Source: Actinomycetes bacterium (GTDB lineage: Bacteria; Actinomycetota; Acidimicrobiia; Acidimicrobiales; Palsa-688). Taken from it: a DNA stretch of 64,000 nucleotides. Each line of letters starts with the position of its first letter. The stretch's first letter is position 1. The position numbers and the translations under genes are program-made. This document shows, piece after piece, positions 17,818 to 25,961 of the stretch. The stretch is from positions 62,001 through 126,000 of the forward strand of contig JAKBBA010000004.1 in NCBI GenBank assembly GCA_021808665.1. Direction: 5' to 3'. Below the pieces are notes generated by a model, which had not been told where the DNA came from, searched no databases, and saw nothing but the letters and a program-made list of their open reading frames with translations.

Positions 17818-18021
17818 GTGGCAACCGGAACAGTGAAGTGGTTCAACTCGGAAAAGGGATACGGATTCATCTCCCAGGACAGTGGCCCCGACGTCTTCGT
17901 GCATTTCAGTGCTATCGACGGTAACGGGTACCGTAACCTCGAAGAGAACGACAAAGTCGAGTTCGAAGTTAACCAGGGCCCCAAAGGCCTTCAGGCTGCG
18001 AACGTCAGACGCTTGGGCTAA
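17818..18021 (+). CDS. cspA: Cold-shock domain protein
   Basis: A 67-residue single cold-shock domain that binds single-stranded RNA and DNA. RNP1 is KGYGFISQ and RNP2 is VFVHFSAI, in the usual order ([37 protein letters not shown]). GTG 17818 has an excellent ribosome site AAAGGAGGG at 17802-17810, 7 bases away, preferred over earlier in-frame starts. The gene stands alone with a 168-base region upstream that holds its promoter and leader, and a strong terminator hairpin downstream. Confidence 0.93.
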   Translation: MATGTVKWFNSEKGYGFISQDSGPDVFVHFSAIDGNGYRNLEENDKVEFEVNQGPKGLQAANVRRLG

Positions 18022-18040
18022 CCGACGCTGCACGTCCGAG

Positions 18041-18075
18041 GTTGAAAGGTCCGCCCGCAGGGCGGGCCTTTCAAC
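18041..18075 (+). terminator. Terminator of the cold-shock gene
   Basis: A 16-pair stem, GTTGAAAGG followed by a pyrimidine-rich arm, with a 3-base GCA loop and its complement ending CCTTTCAAC, all continuously paired (one T-G wobble). It begins 20 bases after the cspA stop and lies before the convergent mobA-fdhD stop at 18101, so it can work on both strands. Confidence 0.8.
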
Positions 18076-18100
18076 GCGCTCGGCCAGCGACCGCGGCTTC

Positions 18101-19606
18101 TTAGAAGGCGACGAACTCCGAATGGCTGTACACGTTGAAACTCTCGTTGCGCACGAACGCCACGAGAGTCACTCCCAGCTGTGCGGCTGCCTGCACCGCC
18201 AGGCTGGACGGCGCTGAAACCGCCGCCAGAAGCCCAATACCCGCTACCGCTGCCTTTTGGACTATCTCGAAGCTCACTCTGCCTGAGACCGCAAGGGCGT
18301 AGCCTCCTGGCTCGGCGTCAAGCTTGGCAGATCTGAGGATCGTGGCGCCGATCACCTTGTCGACTGCGTTGTGCCTGCCGATATCTTCTCGAACGACGAT
18401 CGGGACTCCTTCCCGGTCGAACAGGCCGGCTGCGTGCAGCCCGCCGGTGCGGTCGAATGCCTTCTGGGCGCTCCGCAGACCCTCGAAGAAGACTGGTATG
18501 ACCGACGCCGACCAGGGATGACCGGCATCGAGCCGGCCACACGAAACGAACAGGTCGTCGATCGTCGCCTTCCCACAGGTGCCGCAACTGGCAGAAGCGT
18601 TGAAGGCCCTAACTGCTATGTCTCGTGGTAGCGGCCGCGACAGGCGCACAGCCACGTGGTTCCAGCGGACGGTCAGGTCGGAACCAGCGGCCTCGCAGTA
18701 GTCGACCGAGCGGATCTCGTCGCGACCGGCTACCCCTTCACTGAAGACGAATCCCGCAGCCAACTCGAAATCATGGCCGGGGGTTCTCATCGTCACCGCT
18801 AGAGGCGCCGCACGTTCGCCGGGGCCGGCGATCATCACCTGAAGAGGTTCCTCAGTCGCCACGTCGTCGGGTAGCTCCGTCCGTCGTCCGGGCCGTACCT
18901 TGAGGACCCTCAGCGCTGTCACCGATCCGGGTCGCTTGGCTGGGGTAGCGTTAGCCGGCGGTGCGGGGTAGCGCAACGTCGGCGCTGACGGCCAGGACTG
19001 CGCGAGTCGGTGCAGATCGGCCAGGTCCTCAGGCGTGTCCGCGTCGGCGAGGAAAGACTCCCATCCAACCGGTGCTCCACTGGTGGTGGGGTCGAGCATC
19101 CTTGGCTGTCCGGCGGAGAGGAAGTCGCGCATCGAGCGAGACCCTCGGGCATAGACGTCGCTTGCGACTTGGACCTCCTCGGGAGAATAACGGGCGCACA
19201 ACGACTGCGGCCGACCGCCGACAACAGGTACCACACCCCGGTAGCCAGGGTATTCAACCAGCCACCGCAGCAGTTCGGCATTAAGGAGGGGCATATCCGT
19301 GGCTACAACTAGGAGAGGTCCTTCCCATCCAGTCGCCCTCAGCTGCCTGGCGCCTTGCACAAACCCAGCTAGAGGTCCACCGCCGGCGGGGTCCTCGACG
19401 CTGCAAGCCAGACCGCTCGCTCCCTCGCCGACCTCGACAGCGAGAACCGTGACTGACTTGAGAACCTCAGCTGTCCTGACTGCGAGTGTCGACGAGGACG
19501 TCGGGCCAGTCGACACTCGCAGTCTCGCTTTGTCAGTTCCCATCCGCCGGCTCGATCCCCCTGTAAGAAGTATCCCGGCGCATCGCACACGTCTATCTTT
19601 ACTCAC
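18101..19606 (-). CDS. mobA-fdhD: MobA-FdhD fusion: Mo-cofactor guanylyltransferase + formate dehydrogenase sulfurtransferase
   Basis: A 501-residue two-domain protein. Residues about 1-200 match MobA, which joins GMP to molybdopterin: nucleotide motif ILLTGGSSRRMGTDKARL near the start and VVATDMPLLNAELLRWLVEY. Residues about 235-501 match FdhD, which delivers sulfur from IscS to the Mo-bis-MGD cofactor of formate dehydrogenase: TEEPLQVMIAG, MRTPGHDFELAAGFVFSEG, the active CxxC in ASCGTCGKATIDDL, DIGRHNAVDKVIG and SGRVSFEIVQKA. The two act in consecutive steps of the same cofactor, which explains a fusion. GTG 19606 is preferred because MobA homologues begin there. No formate dehydrogenase gene is in the window. 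It is divergent from tyrS. Confidence 0.88.
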   Translation of the reverse strand: MSKDRRVRCAGILLTGGSSRRMGTDKARLRVSTGPTSSSTLAVRTAEVLKSVTVLAVEVGEGASGLACSVEDPAGGGPLAGFVQGARQLRATGWEGPLLVVATDMPLLNAELLRWLVEYPGYRGVVPVVGGRPQSLCARYSPEEVQVASDVYARGSRSMRDFLSAGQPRMLDPTTSGAPVGWESFLADADTPEDLADLHRLAQSWPSAPTLRYPAPPANATPAKRPGSVTALRVLKVRPGRRTELPDDVATEEPLQVMIAGPGERAAPLAVTMRTPGHDFELAAGFVFSEGVAGRDEIRSVDYCEAAGSDLTVRWNHVAVRLSRPLPRDIAVRAFNASASCGTCGKATIDDLFVSCGRLDAGHPWSASVIPVFFEGLRSAQKAFDRTGGLHAAGLFDREGVPIVVREDIGRHNAVDKVIGATILRSAKLDAEPGGYALAVSGRVSFEIVQKAAVAGIGLLAAVSAPSSLAVQAAAQLGVTLVAFVRNESFNVYSHSEFVAF

Positions 19607-19688
19607 ATTGAGGCTTGGGAACTCCCGGGAGCTTTGTGCCACCGGCTCTCGGGCAGGCTCCCTGCGCCTAGCGTGGGAGACTGTATGC

Positions 19689-21008
19689 ATGTCGTCGTTT
19701 CTCCACGAGTTGGCCTGGCGGGGTCTGCTGCATCAAGTCACCGACCGGGACGGTCTCGCCGAACGCCTCGAAGCCGGCCCGATAGTCGCCTACATCGGCT
19801 TCGACCCGACCGCCGGTAGCCTCCACGTCGGCCACCTTCAACAGCTGTGCCTGCTCAGGCTGCTGGCCAGTAACGGAAGCCGTCCTATAGCTCTGGTGGG
19901 GGGTGGCACGGGTATGATCGGAGATCCGAGTGGTAAGAGCGAGGAGCGCAATTTGCTCCCACCGGAAGCTCTGCGAGCCAATCGCGATGCGATCACTGCT
20001 CAGATATCCCGTCTGCTCGAGGTCGACGACGGCGCTCCAGCGATCCTCGCTGACAACTTCGAGTGGCTCGGCCAGGTCGGCCTCATCGAGTTCCTGAGGG
20101 AGGTGGGAAAGTTTTTCAGCGTCAACGAGATGGTCCGCAAGGACTCGGTCCGGACACGCCTCGAAAGGCAAGGGGAAAGCCTGTCTTTCACCGAGTTCAG
20201 CTACATGCTCCTCCAGGCGTGGGATTTCGTCCAGCTTTATGACCGCTACAGGTGCGAGCTGCAACTTGGGGGGAGCGACCAATGGGGCAACATCTCCGAA
20301 GGAGTGTCTCTCATCCGCCGGATGCGCGACGGCGCCGTAGCCTACGGCGTCACGTCGCCGCTGGTGACCAAGTCCGACGGGACCAAGTTCGGCAAGACAG
20401 AGAGCGGAGCGGTCTGGCTCGACCCGGCGAGGACCTCCCCCTACGAGTTCCACCAGTTCTGGATGCGAACCCCAGACGGTGATGTCGTGAGCTACCTGAG
20501 ACGTTTCACCACGCTCGAGGAGGAGGAGATAGCGTCGCTTGAAAGCCAGGTGGCCGACGAGCCGGAACGGAGAGCGGCGCAAAAGGTTCTCGCAGACGCC
20601 GTGACAAGCCTGGTCCACGGAGAGGAGGAGGCGAGAAGGGCCGCCGTCGCAGCTAAGACGTTGTTCACTTCCTCGCTAGGCGACCTCGACGCGTCGTCGC
20701 TGGCCGAGACTGTTCGCGACGTCCCGAGCACGCGCATCTCCCGAGCCGAACTGGAGCGGGGTCTTGGCGTCGTGGACTTGGCCGTGGCTTGCGGGGTCGT
20801 ATCGTCACGCGGTGATGCCCGCCGTCAGATCGCCCAAGGAGCTATCTACCTGAACGGCGAGAGGATCCGCGAGGACAGGATGCTCGACAGTGCTGACGTC
20901 CTTCACGGCCGCTGGATCGTCGTGCGTCGAGGGAGAAGCCACCAGCATGTGGCGGATCTCGGAGACGCCACTGCGCCCGATGCAGCCGCCCCGGTGGATG
21001 TTCGATGA
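19689..21008 (+). CDS. tyrS: Tyrosyl-tRNA synthetase
   Basis: A 439-residue class I synthetase of the bacterial TyrRS type charging tRNA-Tyr. The HIGH-type motif is GSLHVGHLQQL (residues 43-53), tyrosine pocket elements include YMLLQAWDFVQLY and QLGGSDQWGNI, and the KMSKS-type motif appears as TKFGKTESG (about 232-240). A C-terminal S4 RNA-binding domain is present (DLAVACGVVSSRGDARRQIAQGAI). ATG 19689 is the start matching the family length. Confidence 0.95.
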   Translation: MSSFLHELAWRGLLHQVTDRDGLAERLEAGPIVAYIGFDPTAGSLHVGHLQQLCLLRLLASNGSRPIALVGGGTGMIGDPSGKSEERNLLPPEALRANRDAITAQISRLLEVDDGAPAILADNFEWLGQVGLIEFLREVGKFFSVNEMVRKDSVRTRLERQGESLSFTEFSYMLLQAWDFVQLYDRYRCELQLGGSDQWGNISEGVSLIRRMRDGAVAYGVTSPLVTKSDGTKFGKTESGAVWLDPARTSPYEFHQFWMRTPDGDVVSYLRRFTTLEEEEIASLESQVADEPERRAAQKVLADAVTSLVHGEEEARRAAVAAKTLFTSSLGDLDASSLAETVRDVPSTRISRAELERGLGVVDLAVACGVVSSRGDARRQIAQGAIYLNGERIREDRMLDSADVLHGRWIVVRRGRSHQHVADLGDATAPDAAAPVDVR

Positions 21009-21030
21009 ACCGCCCGAGGAGGCATAAGCC

Positions 21031-21570
21031 ATGAAAGTTGGACTGGTAGGCCCGTTCCCGCGCGGCCAGGACCCGGCCTCCTATGACCGCCGGCGGCGTA
21101 GGATCCTGTGGAGCATGCCGAGCGGCCTTTATGTACTTGGGACTCGGGGCACCGCTCGACGCAACCTGATGACACTCAACTGGGCTACGCAGGTGTCGAG
21201 CGAGCCGAAACTTGTCGCCGTCAGCGTCGAGCGCGACGCGCTGAGCAACACCTTGATTCGCGAGGGCGAAGCGTTCAGCCTGAATATATTGGGGCGCTCT
21301 GATCGGGCTGCAGTCAGGAAGTTCGTCAAGCCGCTCGAAGACGGAGGCTCACGCGACGAACTAGGAGGGTTTGCCATTACCGAGGCGGTAACCGGGTCGC
21401 CGATCCTGGAGATGTCACAGGCGTGGCTGGACTGTCGGCTTTACCAGGCGACAGACTTCAAAAGTCACACTTTGTTCGTAGGAGAGATAGTCGACTGTGG
21501 ACCGCCCGAGCTATCCGAGGCCCTAGAGGTGTTGCGCATGGAGGACACCAAGATGAGCTACGGTGGCTGA
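21031..21570 (+). CDS. Flavin reductase-like domain protein
   Basis: A 179-residue protein of the flavin reductase/FMN-binding split-barrel family. Features are LWSMPSGLYVLGTRG, NLMTLNWATQVSSEPKLVAVSVER, EAFSLNILGRSDRA and a C-terminal HTLFVGEIVDCG, in standard order. Members reduce flavin with NAD(P)H or act as flavoprotein oxidoreductases; no monooxygenase partner is adjacent. ATG start 22 bases after the tyrS stop with an AGGAGG-like site (GAGGAGG at 21017-21023), likely cotranscribed with tyrS. Confidence 0.85.
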   Translation: MKVGLVGPFPRGQDPASYDRRRRRILWSMPSGLYVLGTRGTARRNLMTLNWATQVSSEPKLVAVSVERDALSNTLIREGEAFSLNILGRSDRAAVRKFVKPLEDGGSRDELGGFAITEAVTGSPILEMSQAWLDCRLYQATDFKSHTLFVGEIVDCGPPELSEALEVLRMEDTKMSYGG

Positions 21571-21658
21571 GGTCGTCGTCGCGTCTGTGCCCACCAAGCC
21601 GAACCGGGTAACTCCGGCGAGTGCCGCTCGGAACGGTCAGACGCCCGGAGAATGCACG

Positions 21659-22849
21659 ATGGAGTTCGTAGACACCGACCGGCACCTTGAAAGGCTGCTA
21701 CTCGACCTAATAGGTGCAGACCGATATGCGCTCGATACCGAATTCCACCGTGAGAAGACCTACTGGCCGGTCCTGGCGCTGGTGCAGATCGCCTGGCGAG
21801 AGCAGGGCACGGGCCGGGCGAGGGTGGCGCTGATCGATCCGCTGCGAGTCGACGTCACCGGGCTCGCTGGTCTGGTCGACTCGCCTGCGTTGATGGTCGC
21901 CCACGCATGCGATCAGGACCTGGAGATCCTCCGCCACGTTTGCGGAGCGATGCCCAGGAGGATCTTCGACACGCAGATAGCCGCCGGCTTCGCCGGGCAC
22001 ACCACGGCAAGTTTGGCGTCGCTGGTGAAGTCCTACCTCGGTCTTGAACTGGCCAAAGGCGACCGGCTTACCGACTGGAAGGCGAGGCCTCTCAGCTCGT
22101 CACAGCTGGCTTACGCCGCGTCGGACGTCGAGCACCTTTTGGATCTTGCCGACAAGATCCATGCCGACGTCGACGCAGCCGAGCGGATCACCTGGGTCGA
22201 CCAGGAATGCCAGCTCCTACTCGAACGCTGCTCCAAGGCGGTCGACCCTTCCAGGTCCTGGTGGAAACTTCGAGACGCCCGTAGTTTGAAAGGAGCGTCG
22301 CGCGGTGTCGCCCAGGAGGTTGCGGCTTGGCGTGAGCGTAAAGCTGCTGAAGTCGACCAACCGGTCCGATACGTGCTCCCCGACCTGGCGATCCAGGCGA
22401 TCGCCCACCGGCCGCCGGCCACAGTCGAGGACCTCAACGCCATGCGAGGCCTCGACGGTCGGGGGGTCAGACCCTCACTGGCGACGGACCTGCTCGCCGC
22501 GATCGAACGTGGACGGGTTCTTACCCCCGACGAGGTCGTCGCGCCCCCTAGTGAGGACGTCCCTAAGGAAATGCGCGCGCCGGTAGCGCTCATAATGGCT
22601 TGGATAGCCCAGGTGGCCCGCACCGAGAAGATCGACCCGGGCCTGCTGGCAACCCGGGCGGACGTGGCCGCTTTCATCCGGGATGACCCTGAGTGCCGCC
22701 TGCTTCAAGGGTGGCGGAGCAATCTGCTCCTCGGGGATCTGCGCAATCTCATAGAAGGCAGAGGGGCACTGACATTCACCCGTGAGGGGAACCTGGCCCT
22801 TGAGGAGAGCTCAGGAAGACCGATCGGGCTCCGAGGCGGCGTCGACTGA
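21659..22849 (+). CDS. rnd: Ribonuclease D
   Basis: A 396-residue DEDDy 3'-5' exoribonuclease involved in tRNA 3'-end maturation. Exo I is LDTEFHREKTYWP, Exo II AHACDQDLEILRHVC, Exo III LAYAASDVEHLLDL with the Tyr and Asp spaced as in DEDDy enzymes. An HRDC domain follows (PVRYVLPDLAIQAIAHRPP, DLNAMRGLDGRGVRPS). ATG 21659 has GGAGA 7 bases upstream; a GTG at 21563 overlapping the flavin reductase stop would add 32 residues without family support. Confidence 0.88.
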   Translation: MEFVDTDRHLERLLLDLIGADRYALDTEFHREKTYWPVLALVQIAWREQGTGRARVALIDPLRVDVTGLAGLVDSPALMVAHACDQDLEILRHVCGAMPRRIFDTQIAAGFAGHTTASLASLVKSYLGLELAKGDRLTDWKARPLSSSQLAYAASDVEHLLDLADKIHADVDAAERITWVDQECQLLLERCSKAVDPSRSWWKLRDARSLKGASRGVAQEVAAWRERKAAEVDQPVRYVLPDLAIQAIAHRPPATVEDLNAMRGLDGRGVRPSLATDLLAAIERGRVLTPDEVVAPPSEDVPKEMRAPVALIMAWIAQVARTEKIDPGLLATRADVAAFIRDDPECRLLQGWRSNLLLGDLRNLIEGRGALTFTREGNLALEESSGRPIGLRGGVD

Positions 22850-23089
22850 CCCGGGCCGAAGGTCCACGGTAAGGGTCAGTATCCCGTCCTCTAGGTGCCC
22901 TTGGGCGTCTCCGATTATGGCGAAGTCCTGGAAGTCGATCCGCGCTTGGTCCATGAACCTTTTACGTTCAGCGCCTTCGACCGGCGGGATTCCCCGCTGG
23001 CGAACTGCTCGGGCTCGCATCCGGAATCGTTCCAGCATGGCTTGCACGTCGAGATCGTCAGGCACGGGGCCACACATTACCCGCTGCAT
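22811..23089 (-). CDS. Conserved small hypothetical protein
   Basis: A 92-residue soluble protein with a helical, strongly charged middle (DVQAMLERFRMRARAVRQRG, then ERKRFMDQARIDFQDFAII) and a beta-rich end (LEDGILTLTVDLRPG). I recognise no named domain. ATG 23089 has AGGA 8 bases upstream; the reading frame stays open further upstream without a better start. It overlaps the 3' end of rnd by 39 bases on the opposite strand. The composed, gene-like sequence argues that it is real; function unknown. Confidence 0.55.
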   Translation of the reverse strand: MQRVMCGPVPDDLDVQAMLERFRMRARAVRQRGIPPVEGAERKRFMDQARIDFQDFAIIGDAQGHLEDGILTLTVDLRPGSVDAASEPDRSS

Positions 23090-23248
23090 TGGCGTTATCC
23101 TGAGAATCCAGTCGGGATCATGCCGAGTAGCGGTCCCGGGGATGATCTCGCCGTCCCGACGTGCAACGGCGGGAAGGCCCGGCGTGTTGATACAATGACA
23201 TGGATGCCACTCAGAGGTGGCTGTTCTCGATGAACGGGAGCTTGTACG

Positions 23249-23431
23249 GTGAAAAAAGGACGGCATCGGCGTTTCGAAGAGGCACGGGTTCTCAAGCGCT
23301 TGACCGAAGTGGACGTCGAGCCGTGCCCTGAGTGCGGGGCTGATCCCGAGGGTGAGCACGCATCCTGGTGCCTTGCTATGGAAGACCTCGATGAGGAGGA
23401 GCTCTCCGGGCCCGAGGCGCACCGGGCCTAG
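23249..23431 (+). CDS. Small zinc-ribbon-like protein, 60 residues
   Basis: A short protein starting with GTG 23249 after GGGAG 10 bases upstream. Its basic first half (KKGRHRRFEEARVLKRL) is followed by a likely metal-binding knuckle CPECGADPEGEHASWC and an acidic tail (EDLDEEELSGPE). A CxxC with a later HxxxC could hold zinc with four ligands. It stands alone between a divergent small gene and a convergent Cys-rich gene. Function unknown; the knuckle and the good start make a real gene likely. Confidence 0.55.
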   Translation: MKKGRHRRFEEARVLKRLTEVDVEPCPECGADPEGEHASWCLAMEDLDEEELSGPEAHRA

Positions 23432-23458
23432 CTGATAGACGACGTAACCAAGGCTGGC

Positions 23459-24307
23459 CTAACAAGAGCAGGAATGGTCGACCGGTCGGATCGCGGCTGG
23501 CGATGACCGCAAAGCTACTGGAGTTGCGGCGTCGTGTCGGGATCGCTCAGATTCCTTGGCGTCGAGGTAGCGCTCCAGGCGAGCGTAGACGTCACCCCCG
23601 ATCATGGCTAGGAGCTCCTGTCGCATCGAGCGGTACAGCGGCTCGGTGGCGCTGAACGCCTCCGGAACTTCTGTACACCACCAGTAGAACTCCGCACCTC
23701 CGTCGCCCCAATGCTTTCGCTCCCAACTGCTAAGCGTCGACATTACGCTACCGTTCTCGCCGTCGCTGTCGTAGCGGCGCAGGGGGAGCTGCCAGCACAC
23801 GTCAGGCTTCAGAGTCATAGCGTCAACGCCCGAATTGATCGCAGCGAGGTGGAGGGCGCAGCCGGCTCCGGCGGCGAAACCCGGGCGGTTCAAAAAGATG
23901 CAAGCGTCGTCGACAAGCCGAGTAGTGGCCGTCCCGTCGTCGTCCACCTCGACTACGCCACCCCGGCGGCCCTCTTCGGCAAACTGCCAAAGCGACGAGT
24001 CCAGGCAGGCTGCCGCGTCCCGTACCCGCTCAGCGTCCTCGTCGCCGGTGAAGTGTGCTCCGTAAGAGCAGCACCCCTGCGCGATGTCCGCCGCCGGTCC
24101 GGTGAGCACGCCCTGGCAGCCCCTGGCGTAGAGGCACTGCCAGCGCGACAGCAGAAAGTCGACGTCGATCATCCAGGTACGCTCCTCGAAAGGATCGACG
24201 ACGCTGACCCACTCGCGCACGCCATCGGACGGGAATGCGGCCTGAACGGCTGTCTGAGCTTGGGGCGACACCGGTCGGCCGCGGCGGGGGGTCTTGCGGT
24301 TGACCAC
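23459..24307 (-). CDS. Cys-rich conserved hypothetical protein
   Basis: A 282-residue soluble protein with many cysteines: CLYARGCQGVLTG, AQGCCSYGAHF, AAACLDSSLW, DACIFLNRPGF, GAGCALHLAA, DVCWQLPL and WWCTEVPE. The pattern, with clustered Cys in the first half and an isolated Cys in each later motif, recalls the YkgJ/DUF3109-type presumed metal-binding proteins of actinobacteria. GTG 24307 was chosen because the sequence upstream is Pro/Gly-rich low-complexity on the back of the divergent lipoprotein gene. It ends in SCSC. Role unknown; assignment to a named family is tentative. Confidence 0.65.
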   Translation of the reverse strand: MVNRKTPRRGRPVSPQAQTAVQAAFPSDGVREWVSVVDPFEERTWMIDVDFLLSRWQCLYARGCQGVLTGPAADIAQGCCSYGAHFTGDEDAERVRDAAACLDSSLWQFAEEGRRGGVVEVDDDGTATTRLVDDACIFLNRPGFAAGAGCALHLAAINSGVDAMTLKPDVCWQLPLRRYDSDGENGSVMSTLSSWERKHWGDGGAEFYWWCTEVPEAFSATEPLYRSMRQELLAMIGGDVYARLERYLDAKESERSRHDAATPVALRSSPAAIRPVDHSCSC

Positions 24308-24338
24308 AGTCGAACGATACACCGCCGAGCCGTAGCGT

Positions 24339-25862
24339 ATGCTCTGCGGGCAGATGGCAGGGCTAGCGTCACGTCGGCGCCTCGTCGGGACCGTGACGGT
24401 CGCAATGTGTCTTGCAGGCCTGCTCGCTTCCTGCGGGGCTAGGGGCGCCCCGGGGCCGGCTTCTGCTTCTGGAGGCGCGCCGCCCGGTCTTGTCTGGTCG
24501 GGGTGCAACGGAACTGACGGGCCGAGAGGGTACCAGTGCGCCACTGTCGAGGTGCCGCTGAACCCAGAGAAACCCACCCAGCCGGGTACCGTGCCGATAG
24601 CAGTCGACCGCCACCTGGGTTCGTCGCCGTCGGACGGAGTCCTGTTCGTCAACCCCGGAGGCCCCGGGGTTTCAGGAGTCGACTTCCTCGCCCAGTTGAT
24701 GGCTATGGTGCCCCAGTCTGTGTCGAAGAACTTCGACGTTGTGGGGTTCGACCCGCCTGGGGTCGGCCGCAGCGATCCGGTTACCTGCGTGGGCAGCTCC
24801 GAACTGCTCGGCTTCGTCAACGCCAACCCGGCCCCGACCAGCCCCGCTGGGTTCTCCAACCTGGTGTCCGCGGACCGGTCCTTCGCCGACGCATGCGAGA
24901 AGCACAGCGGTCGCGAACTGCCCTATGTGAGCACAGTGGACGCTGCGATTGACATGGACACGATCCGTCAGGCTCTCGGCGTAACGTCGATAAGCTATTT
25001 TGGCTTCTCCTACGGGACGCTCCTCGGGGCAACCTACGCCGACATGTTCCCTGGCCACGTCCGGGCGATGGTCCTCGACGGGGCGGTTAACCCGGACCTT
25101 GGAGCAGTCGAGAGTCTCGATGCCCAATCGAGCGCCTTCGAGTCGGAGCTGAACTCGATGTTTGCCAGCTGCGAGGCGGACACCGAATGCGCGTGGCGTC
25201 CAGGCAGTGACCCGCTCGGCGCGTTCGAGACCCTCATGGCGAGCGTTTCAGCTCACCCCCTGGCAGTTCGGGGATCCTCACAGCCGTTCGGACTAGCTCA
25301 GCTTCTCTACGCGACCGGAGCAGGCCTGTATGCACCGTCCTCGTGGCCTGCCCTCGAGGCTGGTCTCGCGGGACTGAGCAAAGGTGACCCCTCGACCCTA
25401 CACGGCCTCTTCGACAGCTACGTAGGCCTAGACGCAACCGGCGTCAGCAACGAGCTAGAAGCAGAGACGGCCGTAACCTGCCTGGATTCGCCGGCACCGT
25501 CGCTGCCAGCCCTCGAAGCTGCAGGCCCTGCGGCCGAAAAGTCAGCGCCGGTGTTCGGGCTGTTCAACCTCTACAGCGAAGCCCTCTGCTCGGTGTGGCC
25601 GGTTCCAGCAAGTGGCGGGCCTAGAGTCCTCCGTGCAGTCGGATCGCCGCCGATAGTCGTCGTCGCCACGACCGGCGACCCGGCCACACCATACGCCGAG
25701 GGGGTCGCCTTAGCCGGGCAGCTTCAACACGGCGTGCTCCTCACCCGGGTGGGGGAGGGTCACACTGCCTACAGCTACAGCTCCTGCGTTCGCTCTTACG
25801 TGAACGCCTACTTGGTCAACTTGAAAGTTCCCCCGGCCGGGGTGCGCTGCCCGTCGGACTGA
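24339..25862 (+). CDS. Secreted alpha/beta hydrolase, TAP (tripeptidyl aminopeptidase) type, lipoprotein
   Basis: A 507-residue exported serine hydrolase. A signal segment ends in a lipobox (MCLAGLLASCGARG, Cys at about residue 32), so the protein is probably lipid-anchored outside the membrane. The oxyanion motif is LFVNPGGPGVSGVDFL, the nucleophile is in SYFGFSYGTLLGATYADMFP, and the C-terminal TAP-like domain carries the Asp (TTGDPATPY) and His (RVGEGHTAYSYSSC). Such enzymes release N-terminal tripeptides or act as related peptidases/esterases in Streptomyces and Mycobacterium. ATG 24354 is an alternative start; neither has a strong ribosome site. Confidence 0.88.
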   Translation: MLCGQMAGLASRRRLVGTVTVAMCLAGLLASCGARGAPGPASASGGAPPGLVWSGCNGTDGPRGYQCATVEVPLNPEKPTQPGTVPIAVDRHLGSSPSDGVLFVNPGGPGVSGVDFLAQLMAMVPQSVSKNFDVVGFDPPGVGRSDPVTCVGSSELLGFVNANPAPTSPAGFSNLVSADRSFADACEKHSGRELPYVSTVDAAIDMDTIRQALGVTSISYFGFSYGTLLGATYADMFPGHVRAMVLDGAVNPDLGAVESLDAQSSAFESELNSMFASCEADTECAWRPGSDPLGAFETLMASVSAHPLAVRGSSQPFGLAQLLYATGAGLYAPSSWPALEAGLAGLSKGDPSTLHGLFDSYVGLDATGVSNELEAETAVTCLDSPAPSLPALEAAGPAAEKSAPVFGLFNLYSEALCSVWPVPASGGPRVLRAVGSPPIVVVATTGDPATPYAEGVALAGQLQHGVLLTRVGEGHTAYSYSSCVRSYVNAYLVNLKVPPAGVRCPSD

Positions 25863-25961
25863 TCCCCGCCGGAGGCCCCAGTTGAATCCTCGATCACACT
25901 GCAACCCAGGTCGGGCGGCGGGCACCTAGCCGAAGCTGAACGGGCGAGGCTAACCTCTCGT

